A stretch of DNA of 37,661 bases from SIG455 sp045589495 (GTDB taxonomy: Bacteria; Bacillota; Clostridia; UMGS1810): NCBI GenBank assembly GCA_045589495.1, contig JAZNPF010000011.1:1-37661 (forward strand), read 5' to 3'. Of this stretch, positions 30,941 through 37,661 are shown one piece after another (position 1 is the first letter of the stretch; every line of letters begins with the position of its first letter). A program made the translations under genes and the position numbers. The notes beneath the pieces are model-generated. The model was not told where the DNA came from, did not search any database, and saw only the letters and a list, made by a program, of their open reading frames with translations.

Positions 30941-31007
30941 GGCAGACGCGCATGGTTCAGGTCCATGTGAAAGCAATTTCATGCAGGTTCAAGTCCTGTT
31001 ATCCGCA
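30924..31007 (+). tRNA. tRNA-Leu(CAG)
   Basis: A complete class II tRNA. The acceptor is GCGGATA / TATCCGC with A73. The anticodon stem CATGG/CCATG carries loop TTCAGGT and anticodon CAG (30958-30960). The variable arm is TGAAA GCAA TTTCA, and the T arm is GCAGG TTCAAGT CCTGT. CCA is not encoded. Confidence 0.97.
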
Positions 31008-31012
31008 CTCAG

Positions 31013-31037
31013 ACCAAGACATTTGTCTTGGTTTTTT
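31013..31037 (+). terminator. Terminator of tRNA-Leu
   Basis: An 8-bp stem ACCAAGAC / GTCTTGGT with a 4-base loop and a T6 run. It lies 28 bases before trmB, so trmB may rely on read-through or a promoter I cannot see. Confidence 0.88.
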
Positions 31038-31064
31038 GTTATCAATACAAAAGGGGACTTTTAT

Positions 31065-31703
31065 ATGCGAATGAGGAAAAAGAAACACCTTGGAGAACGA
31101 TTGGAAAACTGTTCCGATTTAATAATATATGATATAAGCAAATATGATGGCGATATAAAATCTGTTTTTAACAATGACAAGCCACTTCACATGGAAGTAG
31201 GATGTGGAAAAGGTGGATTTATACTTGAAACCGCAAAAAGAAATAAAGACATCAATTTTATTGCAGTTGAAAAAAACAGCAACGTATTAGTTCTTGCTGC
31301 GGAAAAGATTAAAAACGAGGGACTTACAAATGTCAAGTTTTTAGCAGGTGATGCAAATATGTTGTACGGCTTTGAAACTGAAACAAAATGTGATGTTATA
31401 TACATAAATTTTTGTGATCCGTGGCATAAAAACAGTTATCGGCGCCGTCGTTTGACGCACAGAAACCATCTTGAGTTATGGGAAAAACTTTTGAAGAAAA
31501 ACGGTGAGATTCACTTTAAGACCGACAACAAAAATCTTTTTGAATTTTCACTTAATTCATTTTCCGATTATGATATGAAATTAAAAAATATCACTTTTGA
31601 TTTGCACAACTCTGATTTTGAAGGAAATATTATGACGGAGTACGAAAAACTATTCTCTGAAAAAGGTCAGCCTATATACCGATGCGAAGCCATATACAGA
31701 TAA
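31065..31703 (+). CDS. trmB: tRNA (guanine-N7-)-methyltransferase
   Basis: A 212-residue class I methyltransferase that makes m7G46 in tRNAs. Motifs are MEVGCGKGGFILETA (AdoMet loop), FIAVEK, the family signature NFCDPWHKNSYRRRRLTH (usually NFSDPWPK...KRRLT), HFKTDN and the C-terminal TEYEKLFSEKGQPIYR. The ATG at 31065 follows AAGGGGAC. The longer open frame that begins inside tRNA-Leu is an artefact. The position directly after a tRNA gene is suggestive but may be chance. Confidence 0.95.
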   Translation: MRMRKKKHLGERLENCSDLIIYDISKYDGDIKSVFNNDKPLHMEVGCGKGGFILETAKRNKDINFIAVEKNSNVLVLAAEKIKNEGLTNVKFLAGDANMLYGFETETKCDVIYINFCDPWHKNSYRRRRLTHRNHLELWEKLLKKNGEIHFKTDNKNLFEFSLNSFSDYDMKLKNITFDLHNSDFEGNIMTEYEKLFSEKGQPIYRCEAIYR

Positions 31704-31734
31704 TAAAATTTGTCAGACTAAAATATATATTTGT

Positions 31735-32268
31735 TTATGAAGCATATCCGTATGTATGAGAAATAGGATCTTCAAAAAACGGAATATGTGGAGGATTGAA
31801 TGTAAGCACAACAAAGCACAACGCAATAAAACATAAAACAAACAGTGCGGTTTTGGGTGATTTACACATTATATAATCGTTTTTGAAAATATACAATTCT
31901 ATAATATACACCAATGCATCAACTATAAAAAATATTGCAATATTAACCCAATCAGGTATAGAGCCGAGTATTCCATTGAGGGTATAATACAACACAGGAA
32001 TCATAGTTATTCCAATTATTGCACCAATTAGTTTTATGCACCAAAAATTTTTATAATCATCTTTCATAAACCGCTTTTGAATAAAACTGAATATAAACAT
32101 TGGAAAAAACAACAGTTTAAGATGTTCGAATATTGATTCGTTAACTGCTGAAAACAGTGCTGCAAATGCACTTTTGCCACTCCATTCAAAAAGAAAATGC
32201 AGAAGCACTCCCACTATTGCCGTAAAGACAAACCCTGCGAATTGCCATACTGATAATGATTTTCTCAT
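31735..32268 (-). CDS. DUF6512 family membrane protein
   Basis: A 177-residue integral membrane protein with five to six hydrophobic helices. Segments FSAVNESIFEHLKLLFFPMF, NFWCIKLIGAIIG, IPVLYYTLNGILG, PDWVNIAIFF and the C-terminal PPHIPFFEDPISHTYG match the conserved pattern of DUF6512 proteins of gut Clostridia. The function is unknown. GGGAGG lies before the ATG at 32268; six codons further upstream are unsupported. It is a single gene, divergent from the DUF6774 gene. Confidence 0.85.
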   Translation of the reverse strand: MRKSLSVWQFAGFVFTAIVGVLLHFLFEWSGKSAFAALFSAVNESIFEHLKLLFFPMFIFSFIQKRFMKDDYKNFWCIKLIGAIIGITMIPVLYYTLNGILGSIPDWVNIAIFFIVDALVYIIELYIFKNDYIMCKSPKTALFVLCFIALCFVVLTFNPPHIPFFEDPISHTYGYAS

Positions 32269-32334
32269 AATTACCTCCCAATACATATTTACAGTAATTA
32301 TATTCAGCGTATGGTTTTAAAAGCACACAAAAAT

Positions 32335-32365
32335 ATCACCTCACATAAAATAAATTAGAGGTGAT
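32335..32365 (+). promoter_or_regulatory. Hairpin masking the Shine-Dalgarno of the DUF6774 gene
   Basis: ATCACCTC (32335-32342) is the exact complement of GAGGTGAT (32358-32365), the Shine-Dalgarno itself, with a 15-base A/T-rich loop. The left arm is therefore an anti-Shine-Dalgarno placed just upstream. Confidence 0.5.
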
Positions 32366-32368
32366 GTG

Positions 32369-32551
32369 ATGAATACGTGCAGATTAACTGCTTCGATAAC
32401 AGCACTTGCCAATGCGTTGTCATGTAAACTGAATGCAGAAGAACTTGCTTTGCTCGCCTCAATTCTTGTGCAACTGGGAGATACTTTGGTAACAATCGTT
32501 TCGCAAAGGGCATTATGCAACTCAAGTCATGAAAAATCAACAAACAAATAA
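32369..32551 (+). CDS. DUF6774 small protein
   Basis: A 60-residue protein with the conserved pattern MNTCRLTASITALANALSC followed by LNAEELALLASILVQLGDTLVTI and a Cys near residue 50. Proteins of this size and sequence (DUF6774) are widespread in gut Clostridia and have no known function. It is amphipathic rather than clearly membrane-spanning. The ATG at 32369 follows GAGGTGAT, which can be masked by a hairpin. A terminator follows the stop. Confidence 0.85.
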   Translation: MNTCRLTASITALANALSCKLNAEELALLASILVQLGDTLVTIVSQRALCNSSHEKSTNK

Positions 32552-32584
32552 AAACACTGCTGTGTATCACACAGCAGTGTTTTT
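32550..32584. terminator. Bidirectional terminator between DUF6774 gene and CDF exporter gene
   Basis: A 16-bp stem (core ACACTGCTGTGT / ACACAGCAGTGT) with a 3-base loop and A/T runs on both sides. It touches the stop codons of both convergent genes. Confidence 0.92.
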
Positions 32585-33486
32585 TAATGATGATGATGGT
32601 GATGATGGTGGTGATGCCCCGCGCACGAACTTAATTCTATTAAGCAATTTTGCTCACTACATTCTTCCTCATCTGATTCAAGTTCTAAAGTTGCGTGAGT
32701 GATTGAATGTTCAATAAGTTCCTTTCGTACTTTTTCTTTTATTATTTGCGGTTCTTCTTCCGTTACAATATGCATAGTTGCATAATTTGTATTTCCGTCC
32801 ATACTCCATATATGAATGTGGTGAACATCTTTTACACCGTCAATATGGCATATATGTTGTTTGATCTCATTAACATTGATTCCGCGGGGAGTTTTTTCAA
32901 GAAAAAGGTCAAGCACTTCTTTAAGATTTCTTAGTGCATTTATCAGTATAAATATTGCCACTCCCACAGACATAAGCGAATCAATAACAACAATATCTGT
33001 AAAGCGCATCACAACTGCGCCCACAAGTACAACAATCCATCCAAGTACATCTTCAATCATATGAAGATTAACTGCTCTTTGATTAAGAGAATTTCCGTCA
33101 CGTGTAAAAAACGCAGCACTCAAATTTACTGTAACGCCTATTATTGCAAAAACAATCATACCGTCATATTTTATTTCAATTGGGTTTAAAAATCTGTTAA
33201 TTGCATTATAGATAACCATAACAGAACCAAAAAGTAAAATCAAAGTTGTTATAACGCTGCCAATAACAGAATACCGTGCGTATCCGTATGTATAGTTGTC
33301 GTCCGGTTGTCTTTTACTCTTTTTTTCAAGAAAGTAAGACAAACCTATGCTTAAGGCATCGCCAATATCGTGTATGGCATCGGACATAATTGCTACGCTC
33401 CCGGTAAAAACGCCTCCAAAGAACTCAAATACAGAGAACGCAAAATTCAAAATAAATGCAGTAAAGATATTTTTTTCTGTTTTCAT
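32584..33486 (-). CDS. Cation diffusion facilitator metal exporter with His10 tail
   Basis: A 300-residue CDF transporter that exports Zn(II) or similar divalent metals in exchange for protons. Six helices are visible. The transport-site motifs are SDAIHDIGD (D36, H39, D43) in helix 2 and HMIED (H142, D146) in helix 5. Two Asp/His sites of this type indicate zinc- or cobalt-type specificity. A cytoplasmic ferredoxin-like C-terminal domain follows (about 210-280, DGVKDVHHIHIWSMDGN). The protein ends in ten consecutive histidines (291-300) after SSCAG, preceded by an acidic Cys-containing stretch EEECSEQNC. AATGGAGG lies before the ATG. Confidence 0.93.
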   Translation of the reverse strand: MKTEKNIFTAFILNFAFSVFEFFGGVFTGSVAIMSDAIHDIGDALSIGLSYFLEKKSKRQPDDNYTYGYARYSVIGSVITTLILLFGSVMVIYNAINRFLNPIEIKYDGMIVFAIIGVTVNLSAAFFTRDGNSLNQRAVNLHMIEDVLGWIVVLVGAVVMRFTDIVVIDSLMSVGVAIFILINALRNLKEVLDLFLEKTPRGINVNEIKQHICHIDGVKDVHHIHIWSMDGNTNYATMHIVTEEEPQIIKEKVRKELIEHSITHATLELESDEEECSEQNCLIELSSCAGHHHHHHHHHH

Positions 33487-33512
33487 AATTCCTCCATTAT
33501 ATTATTTCGGCT

Positions 33513-33541
33513 AAAGACAAGAGAACAATTCTCTTGTCTTT
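33513..33541 (-). terminator. Terminator of the choloylglycine hydrolase gene
   Basis: A 13-bp perfect stem AAAGACAAGAGAA / TTCTCTTGTCTTT with a 3-base loop lies just after the stop on the minus strand. The T run is short (three), so some read-through into the CDF gene is possible. Confidence 0.65.
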
Positions 33542-33542
33542 G

Positions 33543-34487
33543 TTACCCAATATCATATACCATAATTTTATCGCCGTCAAGATTATGTTTGTGCATATCA
33601 ACGGAACGTATGGTACTGTTATAATAAGTTGTATAATAATATATTCCTTTGTCGGTATTACAACATGATGAATAATTGGTCATTTCAAAACCGTTTGCTG
33701 TTTTTACGCATCCTTTTGGCTGATACACACCATACAATATGTGAAAAAATTGATGAAGAATTTCTGTTTCTGTTTCTCCGTATACAGAGTTTAATTTTGT
33801 AAAGCACGCTCTTATAAAACGGGAAACAGAAGAAAAATCGCCGGGCAGTCCCATAGCCCCCATACCCTTGCTGTAAGCATTTAATATGATGCTGTCTGAA
33901 AATCGGTTTTCAGGTTCCACCGGAGATATATTTATATAATTATTTAAATTAAACAGTTGCATATCAAACGTCGGATTATTGGTTAAAACACCTATGGGAT
34001 TCTGATATATGTCAATTCCTTTGACGGTCTGTTCAAGCGTAACAGATTTTTCTTTATCTGAAATTATCCAGTGCAAAGGAGTAGGGGGGATCTGTTCGTT
34101 AAACTCATCATCTGTTATATTTATATTTTCAAGTAAGTTTTCCGCATCCGAAACAGTATTGCATTGTGTTAAAATCCACGGTATCAATTCATAGGATGCA
34201 ATATTTGTTTTACTGCCTATTTTACCTCTGTACATCGCATTGTCAGGAAAGTTAAGTCCTGCTATACCAACGCCTTTTTCGTTTACGGCATCAAAATACA
34301 ACGGAAAACCATTATAAGGCAACGCCATTCCTATAATTGCGTTATGATTTTGTATCTTTTTTCCGTTTGTAAATTCAAAGCAGTAATTGCGCGGCGTTAT
34401 GGTAACTTTTTCGCCAAATGTGTGTTCATAATCGAGATTTCTTCCAAAATAATGGTCTTTAACAGTTACAGATACAGCCGTACACAT
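33543..34487 (-). CDS. Choloylglycine hydrolase family protein (bile salt / penicillin V amidase)
   Basis: A 314-residue N-terminal-nucleophile hydrolase. Once Met1 is removed, Cys2 becomes the nucleophile. Other catalytic positions are R16 and D19 (GRNLDYE), the Asn of AGLNFPDN, the Asn pair of LTNNPTFD and the Arg of SSVSRFIRA. The glycine-rich GMGAMGLPGDFSSVSRFIRA resembles bile salt hydrolases of gut bacteria, so deconjugation of bile salts is the likeliest activity; penicillin V amidase is the alternative. There is no signal peptide, so it is cytoplasmic. GAGGAAGAGG precedes the ATG. Confidence 0.9.
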   Translation of the reverse strand: MCTAVSVTVKDHYFGRNLDYEHTFGEKVTITPRNYCFEFTNGKKIQNHNAIIGMALPYNGFPLYFDAVNEKGVGIAGLNFPDNAMYRGKIGSKTNIASYELIPWILTQCNTVSDAENLLENINITDDEFNEQIPPTPLHWIISDKEKSVTLEQTVKGIDIYQNPIGVLTNNPTFDMQLFNLNNYINISPVEPENRFSDSIILNAYSKGMGAMGLPGDFSSVSRFIRACFTKLNSVYGETETEILHQFFHILYGVYQPKGCVKTANGFEMTNYSSCCNTDKGIYYYTTYYNSTIRSVDMHKHNLDGDKIMVYDIG

Positions 34488-34549
34488 AAAATAACCTCTT
34501 CCTCTTTTTTGATTATTTTATGCCTGAAAACAGATTTTAAAACGACATT

Positions 34550-35983
34550 TTAATTATTCAATAAGTCAAATTCCACCAATATACACACGAGTATTTTTAT
34601 CCCCTCCAAAAAACCGTCAATACTCATCATTTCATCAGGCTGATGAACTCCGCCATGACCTTCAGGCATATCTGGCATCTGAGATTTGTAATAGGCTACC
34701 GTACCTATAGGATACGCATTTTTAAGTTTTCTTGCATACGTGCCTCCGGCAATTCTTGCTCCTTGTGCACCTTCTATTCCGGACACAGTTGCATATACAT
34801 CTTCAAGGCATCTTTTAAAAGGATTGTCATCGTCAGTATCATATCCGGTACTTTCATCTGCACTTTCAAAATACCATTCATTTTCACAAACAGAGCAAAC
34901 CTGCTTTTTTACATCCTCCAGATTATATGAAAGACCTATGCGGCAATCAAAGGTGAGTTTGATTTTGTTATCTTCTGTCATACGTACTATACCGTTGGCA
35001 CATACCAGTTTTCCAAACTCCTTATCTTCGTGAGCGATTTTAAATCCATTTCCATAACAGTCCAAAAGATATTTGGATATATCTTCAAGGATTTTCAAAT
35101 CATCATTCATAGCAGGACATTTCAAAAGCATATCTGTCATAATTTTTGCGGCATTCAAAGAAGTTTCTGCATCCATAACGTGTTTTGAAATACCTTTTGC
35201 TTTTATATATATTGTATTTTCATCTTTTGAAATTTGGAATTTGTCATTATCTGCACACGCAGTTGAAACCTGTTCCCACAGTTCGTGACTGTATTCGAGT
35301 TCTGCTTCCAACTCACCGAGAACAATATTAGCCGCTTCTCCGCCATGAAATTTTTTGATTTTATTCACATTGTTTTTGCTTGTTATATCAAACTTTATCA
35401 TACTGCGTTCTCCGCAAATGCAGGGATACATAGCATCGGGAACAACAGACACGTCGGGCATAATTTCTTTTTTTGCAAAAGCAGTTATATCTTTCATGCC
35501 GCTTTCTTCGTTACTTCCGTTGAACATAACAAGTCTGCTTTTGAAATCAATATTGAGGTCACGTATAATTTTAGCGGCATACAACATTTGTATAACTCCG
35601 GATTTATCATCATTACAACCGCGTCCGTAAATATACCCGTCCTTTATAATGGGTTCAAAAGGCTTGCATACCTGCCATTTATCATCAACGGGAACAACAT
35701 CTGTATGCGAAAACAAACCAATGGATTTATTTCCATCACCATAATAGGAAAGGGCATATCCGTCTGTGCGGTTGATATGAGTTTCAAAACCGTTATCTTC
35801 AAAAAGTTTTGCTGTCTTATCAAGCATTTGTGCACATTTTTCACCAAACGGTGCATCTGGCTTCGCTTCTGACTTTACAGATGGAATTTTTACAAGTTTA
35901 ATTAAATCTTCTACAATTTCATTTTTATGATTATCTATATAGTTATCTAACTTTTTAATAAATTCATCATTACACAATTTCAC
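34550..35983 (-). CDS. M20 family Mn(II)/Zn dipeptidase (PepV/Sapep type)
   Basis: A 477-residue di-metal peptidase. Metal and catalytic residues are visible: H93 and D95 in FSHTDVVP, D125/D126 in GRGCNDDKSG, the Glu pair 159-160 in NEESGM, then PDAMYP, and a His near the C-terminus in EGHGGVHQPDE. A lid domain occupies about 190-370. Length and motifs match the PepV/Sapep dipeptidases that complete intracellular peptide breakdown. The start is GTG 35983 with AGGAGGAG at good spacing. No signal peptide is seen. Confidence 0.92.
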   Translation of the reverse strand: MKLCNDEFIKKLDNYIDNHKNEIVEDLIKLVKIPSVKSEAKPDAPFGEKCAQMLDKTAKLFEDNGFETHINRTDGYALSYYGDGNKSIGLFSHTDVVPVDDKWQVCKPFEPIIKDGYIYGRGCNDDKSGVIQMLYAAKIIRDLNIDFKSRLVMFNGSNEESGMKDITAFAKKEIMPDVSVVPDAMYPCICGERSMIKFDITSKNNVNKIKKFHGGEAANIVLGELEAELEYSHELWEQVSTACADNDKFQISKDENTIYIKAKGISKHVMDAETSLNAAKIMTDMLLKCPAMNDDLKILEDISKYLLDCYGNGFKIAHEDKEFGKLVCANGIVRMTEDNKIKLTFDCRIGLSYNLEDVKKQVCSVCENEWYFESADESTGYDTDDDNPFKRCLEDVYATVSGIEGAQGARIAGGTYARKLKNAYPIGTVAYYKSQMPDMPEGHGGVHQPDEMMSIDGFLEGIKILVCILVEFDLLNN

Positions 35984-36010
35984 AAAATCTCCTCCTATTA
36001 AATAGTTATA

Positions 36011-36038
36011 CCCCTGATTTGATATTGATAATCAGGGG
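36011..36038. terminator. Hairpin between corA-like and dipeptidase genes
   Basis: A 9-bp stem CCCCTGATT / AATCAGGGG with a 10-base loop. A T run follows only in the plus direction (CAATATTTTTT), though both neighbours are on the minus strand. It may still terminate corA transcripts weakly or mark the mRNA 3' end. Confidence 0.5.
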
Positions 36039-36047
36039 CAATATTTT

Positions 36048-36983
36048 TTATAAAAGTTTATTTTTAATAAGTGCAATAGTTGCAATCAATGTTGCAAAAG
36101 CGGAAACACCTATTGCAATCCAGAATGCGTGCGGTCCGTGTGCAAACGGAATTGCCTCGACATTCATTCCGTAAAATGATGCTATCATTGTTGGTACAGA
36201 TAAAATAATCGTAAACGATGCAAGGTATTTCATTACAATATTCAGATTGTTTGAAATAATTGAAGCAAATGCGTCCATCGTGCTTGAAAGGATAGTAGAG
36301 TAGATATTACACATCTCAATTGCCTGACTTACCTCTATGAGTACGTCTTCAAGCAAATCCTCGTCTTCTTCATACAGTTTTATTATTCTTCCGCGGGAAA
36401 GTTTTTTGATAGTTGCTTCATTAGCCTTAAGTGAAGTTGAAAAGTAAACCAAACTCTTTTCCAGATCAAGAAGTTGGAAAAGTTTTTGGTTTTTCATTGA
36501 TTTATGCAACTGCTTTTCCATATCTTTAGATACTTTATCAATTTGCTTGAGGTATTGCAGATACCTTACTGATACTCTGTAGAGCAATTGAAAAATAAAG
36601 CGTGCTTTCATATTTGTATACACGCCTTTCATTCTTCCAAGTGCAAACTCGGCAAGAATTGAATTTTCTTTCAGGCAAACTGTAATAATATTATTTTTTG
36701 CATATATAATACCCAACGGCATTGTGGAGTATATAATAGCACCGTTTTCCTCTGTAGCAAGAGGAATGTCTATAATAGTAAGTATCTGGTCTTCTTCAAT
36801 ATCGATATGAGAACTTTCTTCATCGTCAAGTGCAGCACGGAGAAAGTCCATCTCTATTCCCAGTTGAGCAGAAACATATTTGAGTTCATCTTCCTGAGGA
36901 TCTGTCATATTGATCCAGCAATCTTTTTCAATAGTATCTACAGCGGTAATAATACCGTTGATTGTTTTGTATATATTTATCAT
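36048..36983 (-). CDS. corA: CorA-type magnesium/divalent cation transporter
   Basis: A 311-residue member of the CorA family of Mg(II) channels (2-TM-GxN). A cytoplasmic acidic N-terminal domain (WINMTDPQEDEL, DIEEDQILTIIDIP) is followed by a long stalk helix. Two C-terminal helices bracket the signature YGMN (G272-M273-N274). The intervening loop is VEAIPFAHGPHAFW; it lacks the usual MPEL and is slightly basic. The last residues KNKLL form the positive tail. The Shine-Dalgarno is weak (GGTGT). It lies 24 bases downstream of the CvpA gene, so the two are probably co-transcribed. Confidence 0.93.
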   Translation of the reverse strand: MINIYKTINGIITAVDTIEKDCWINMTDPQEDELKYVSAQLGIEMDFLRAALDDEESSHIDIEEDQILTIIDIPLATEENGAIIYSTMPLGIIYAKNNIITVCLKENSILAEFALGRMKGVYTNMKARFIFQLLYRVSVRYLQYLKQIDKVSKDMEKQLHKSMKNQKLFQLLDLEKSLVYFSTSLKANEATIKKLSRGRIIKLYEEDEDLLEDVLIEVSQAIEMCNIYSTILSSTMDAFASIISNNLNIVMKYLASFTIILSVPTMIASFYGMNVEAIPFAHGPHAFWIAIGVSAFATLIATIALIKNKLL

Positions 36984-37007
36984 CTGTTACACCGTCTTTC
37001 CTATATT

Positions 37008-37622
37008 TTATTTAGTGCCAGGGAAAAATCCGAGCAAAAAACCGTTCTCGGAAACCATACTGACGACATAGGAAGTATCCATAATCTCGCGCAAAAACTC
37101 TGCTGACGGGATAATTGATATATATGTAAGGGCAAGGACCGCAATGTAAACCCAGAACATTCCGCTTACAAAACCGAATAATCCGCCAAGCAGTCTGTTA
37201 CATTGCTTGATAACGGGGATTTTGGCAAATACGTTAAGTACCTTAAACAAGAATTTTATAAGGAATTTTACAAGGATAACAGTTATTATAACCGATATTA
37301 CGCCGATAATTACTGTTGCAAGGTTATTTGCAACGGTATCTGCCGCAGATTCAACACCTGCTTCAATAGGCTTTCTTAAAAATTCTGGAACAGAAGAAAG
37401 GTCGACTGCAGAAGAACCTATGGAATCAGAAAGTTTTTCGGTTACAAACTTACCCACAGGCGATTTTGCAATAAACTCCGTTATTTTGCTGTATGACAAA
37501 AACGCCACGATAACAGAAATCAAAAGAGAGCACATATTACTCAACGACTTGACAAAACCGCGCTTAAATCCAAAATACACACAAACCGCTATTACGCCTG
37601 CCAATATAATATCAAGTATCAT
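37008..37622 (-). CDS. cvpA: CvpA family membrane protein
   Basis: A 204-residue CvpA-like protein (family name from colicin V production). Helices lie at about 2-19, 28-46, 98-120 and 145-172. The conserved FGFKRGFVKSLSN follows helix 1, and LLGGLFGFVSGMFWVYI is the C-terminal signature segment. The function in Bacillota is unclear; envelope roles are reported in other bacteria. GGGAGGAG lies before the ATG at 37622, at the window edge, so promoter and upstream genes are not visible. Confidence 0.92.
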   Translation of the reverse strand: MILDIILAGVIAVCVYFGFKRGFVKSLSNMCSLLISVIVAFLSYSKITEFIAKSPVGKFVTEKLSDSIGSSAVDLSSVPEFLRKPIEAGVESAADTVANNLATVIIGVISVIITVILVKFLIKFLFKVLNVFAKIPVIKQCNRLLGGLFGFVSGMFWVYIAVLALTYISIIPSAEFLREIMDTSYVVSMVSENGFLLGFFPGTK

Positions 37623-37661
37623 ATATATCTCCTCCCTTTTAATGTATATTCACATAATTAC

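Noticed and set aside
30930..31064. N-terminal extension of trmB that starts inside tRNA-Leu
   Set aside because: The frame is open by chance through the tRNA and its terminator; the start at 31065 has a ribosome-binding site and matches the family N-terminus.
34550..36983. Many ORFs opposite the dipeptidase and corA genes
   Set aside because: They are antisense frames in AT-rich genes, without ribosome-binding sites and with no recognisable domains.

Overview
The window looks like chromosome of a low-GC, endospore-forming Clostridia species (Bacillota), probably from an animal gut. The evidence is: dipicolinate synthase dpaAB behind a sigma-K-type promoter; the Clostridia-typical SCIFF ribosomal-peptide locus beside yajC; a FeoB-associated Cys-rich small protein; DUF6512 and DUF6774 small proteins; a bile-salt-hydrolase-type choloylglycine hydrolase; and tRNA genes that do not encode CCA. 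Shine-Dalgarno sites are strong (GGAGG type) and many promoters are near-consensus -35/17 bp/-10. I see no prophage, transposase, CRISPR array or rRNA. All calls come from reading the sequence; no database search was run.

Layout. 1-1371: 3' end of feoB, its small Cys-rich partner, a terminator, and a tiny Asn/Gln-rich ORF on the minus strand. 1529-5922: operon of a polytopic membrane protein, an Lrp-type regulator, a class I aminotransferase, trmL and a DegV lipid-binding protein. 5965-7382 (minus): hibernation factor hpf and an unpaired class I fumarase alpha subunit. 7569-14265: phosphohexomutase, rpmE, typA, ung and a secreted M6-like metalloprotease. 14395-16826: yajC, a TIGR04086-like membrane protein, the SCIFF precursor scfA and its radical SAM maturase scfB. 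16864-18979: inorganic pyrophosphatase (minus), divergent from dpaAB. 19029-23448 (minus): aminotransferase, trpS, a TagO/WecA-type phosphotransferase and UDP-GlcNAc 2-epimerase; the last two feed wall-polymer synthesis.

23449-23958 holds tRNA-Ser(GGA) and a partial duplication of its 3' end plus terminator. 23959-30319 (plus): deoxyinosine glycosylase, a small membrane protein, a metallophosphoesterase, birA, another membrane protein, a FemABX-type transferase, a divergent alanine racemase and an Orn/Lys/Arg decarboxylase; the last six are overlapping or nearly so. 30320-31064 is an RNA-rich interval: tRNA-Thr(GGT), two hairpin terminators, a strong promoter leading into a structured, apparently non-coding segment that begins with a truncated copy of the tRNA-Leu 5' end, then intact tRNA-Leu(CAG). 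31065-37622: trmB, DUF6512 protein, DUF6774 protein, a CDF metal exporter with a deca-His tail, choloylglycine hydrolase, an M20 dipeptidase, a CorA-type transporter and CvpA.

Most genes are conserved housekeeping. The points that most deserve a second look are the structured RNA with the tRNA-Leu fragment, the nested palindrome and duplication at tRNA-Ser, the scfA-scfB intergenic hairpin, the divergent alanine racemase beside femX, and the 33-residue Asn/Gln-rich ORF.
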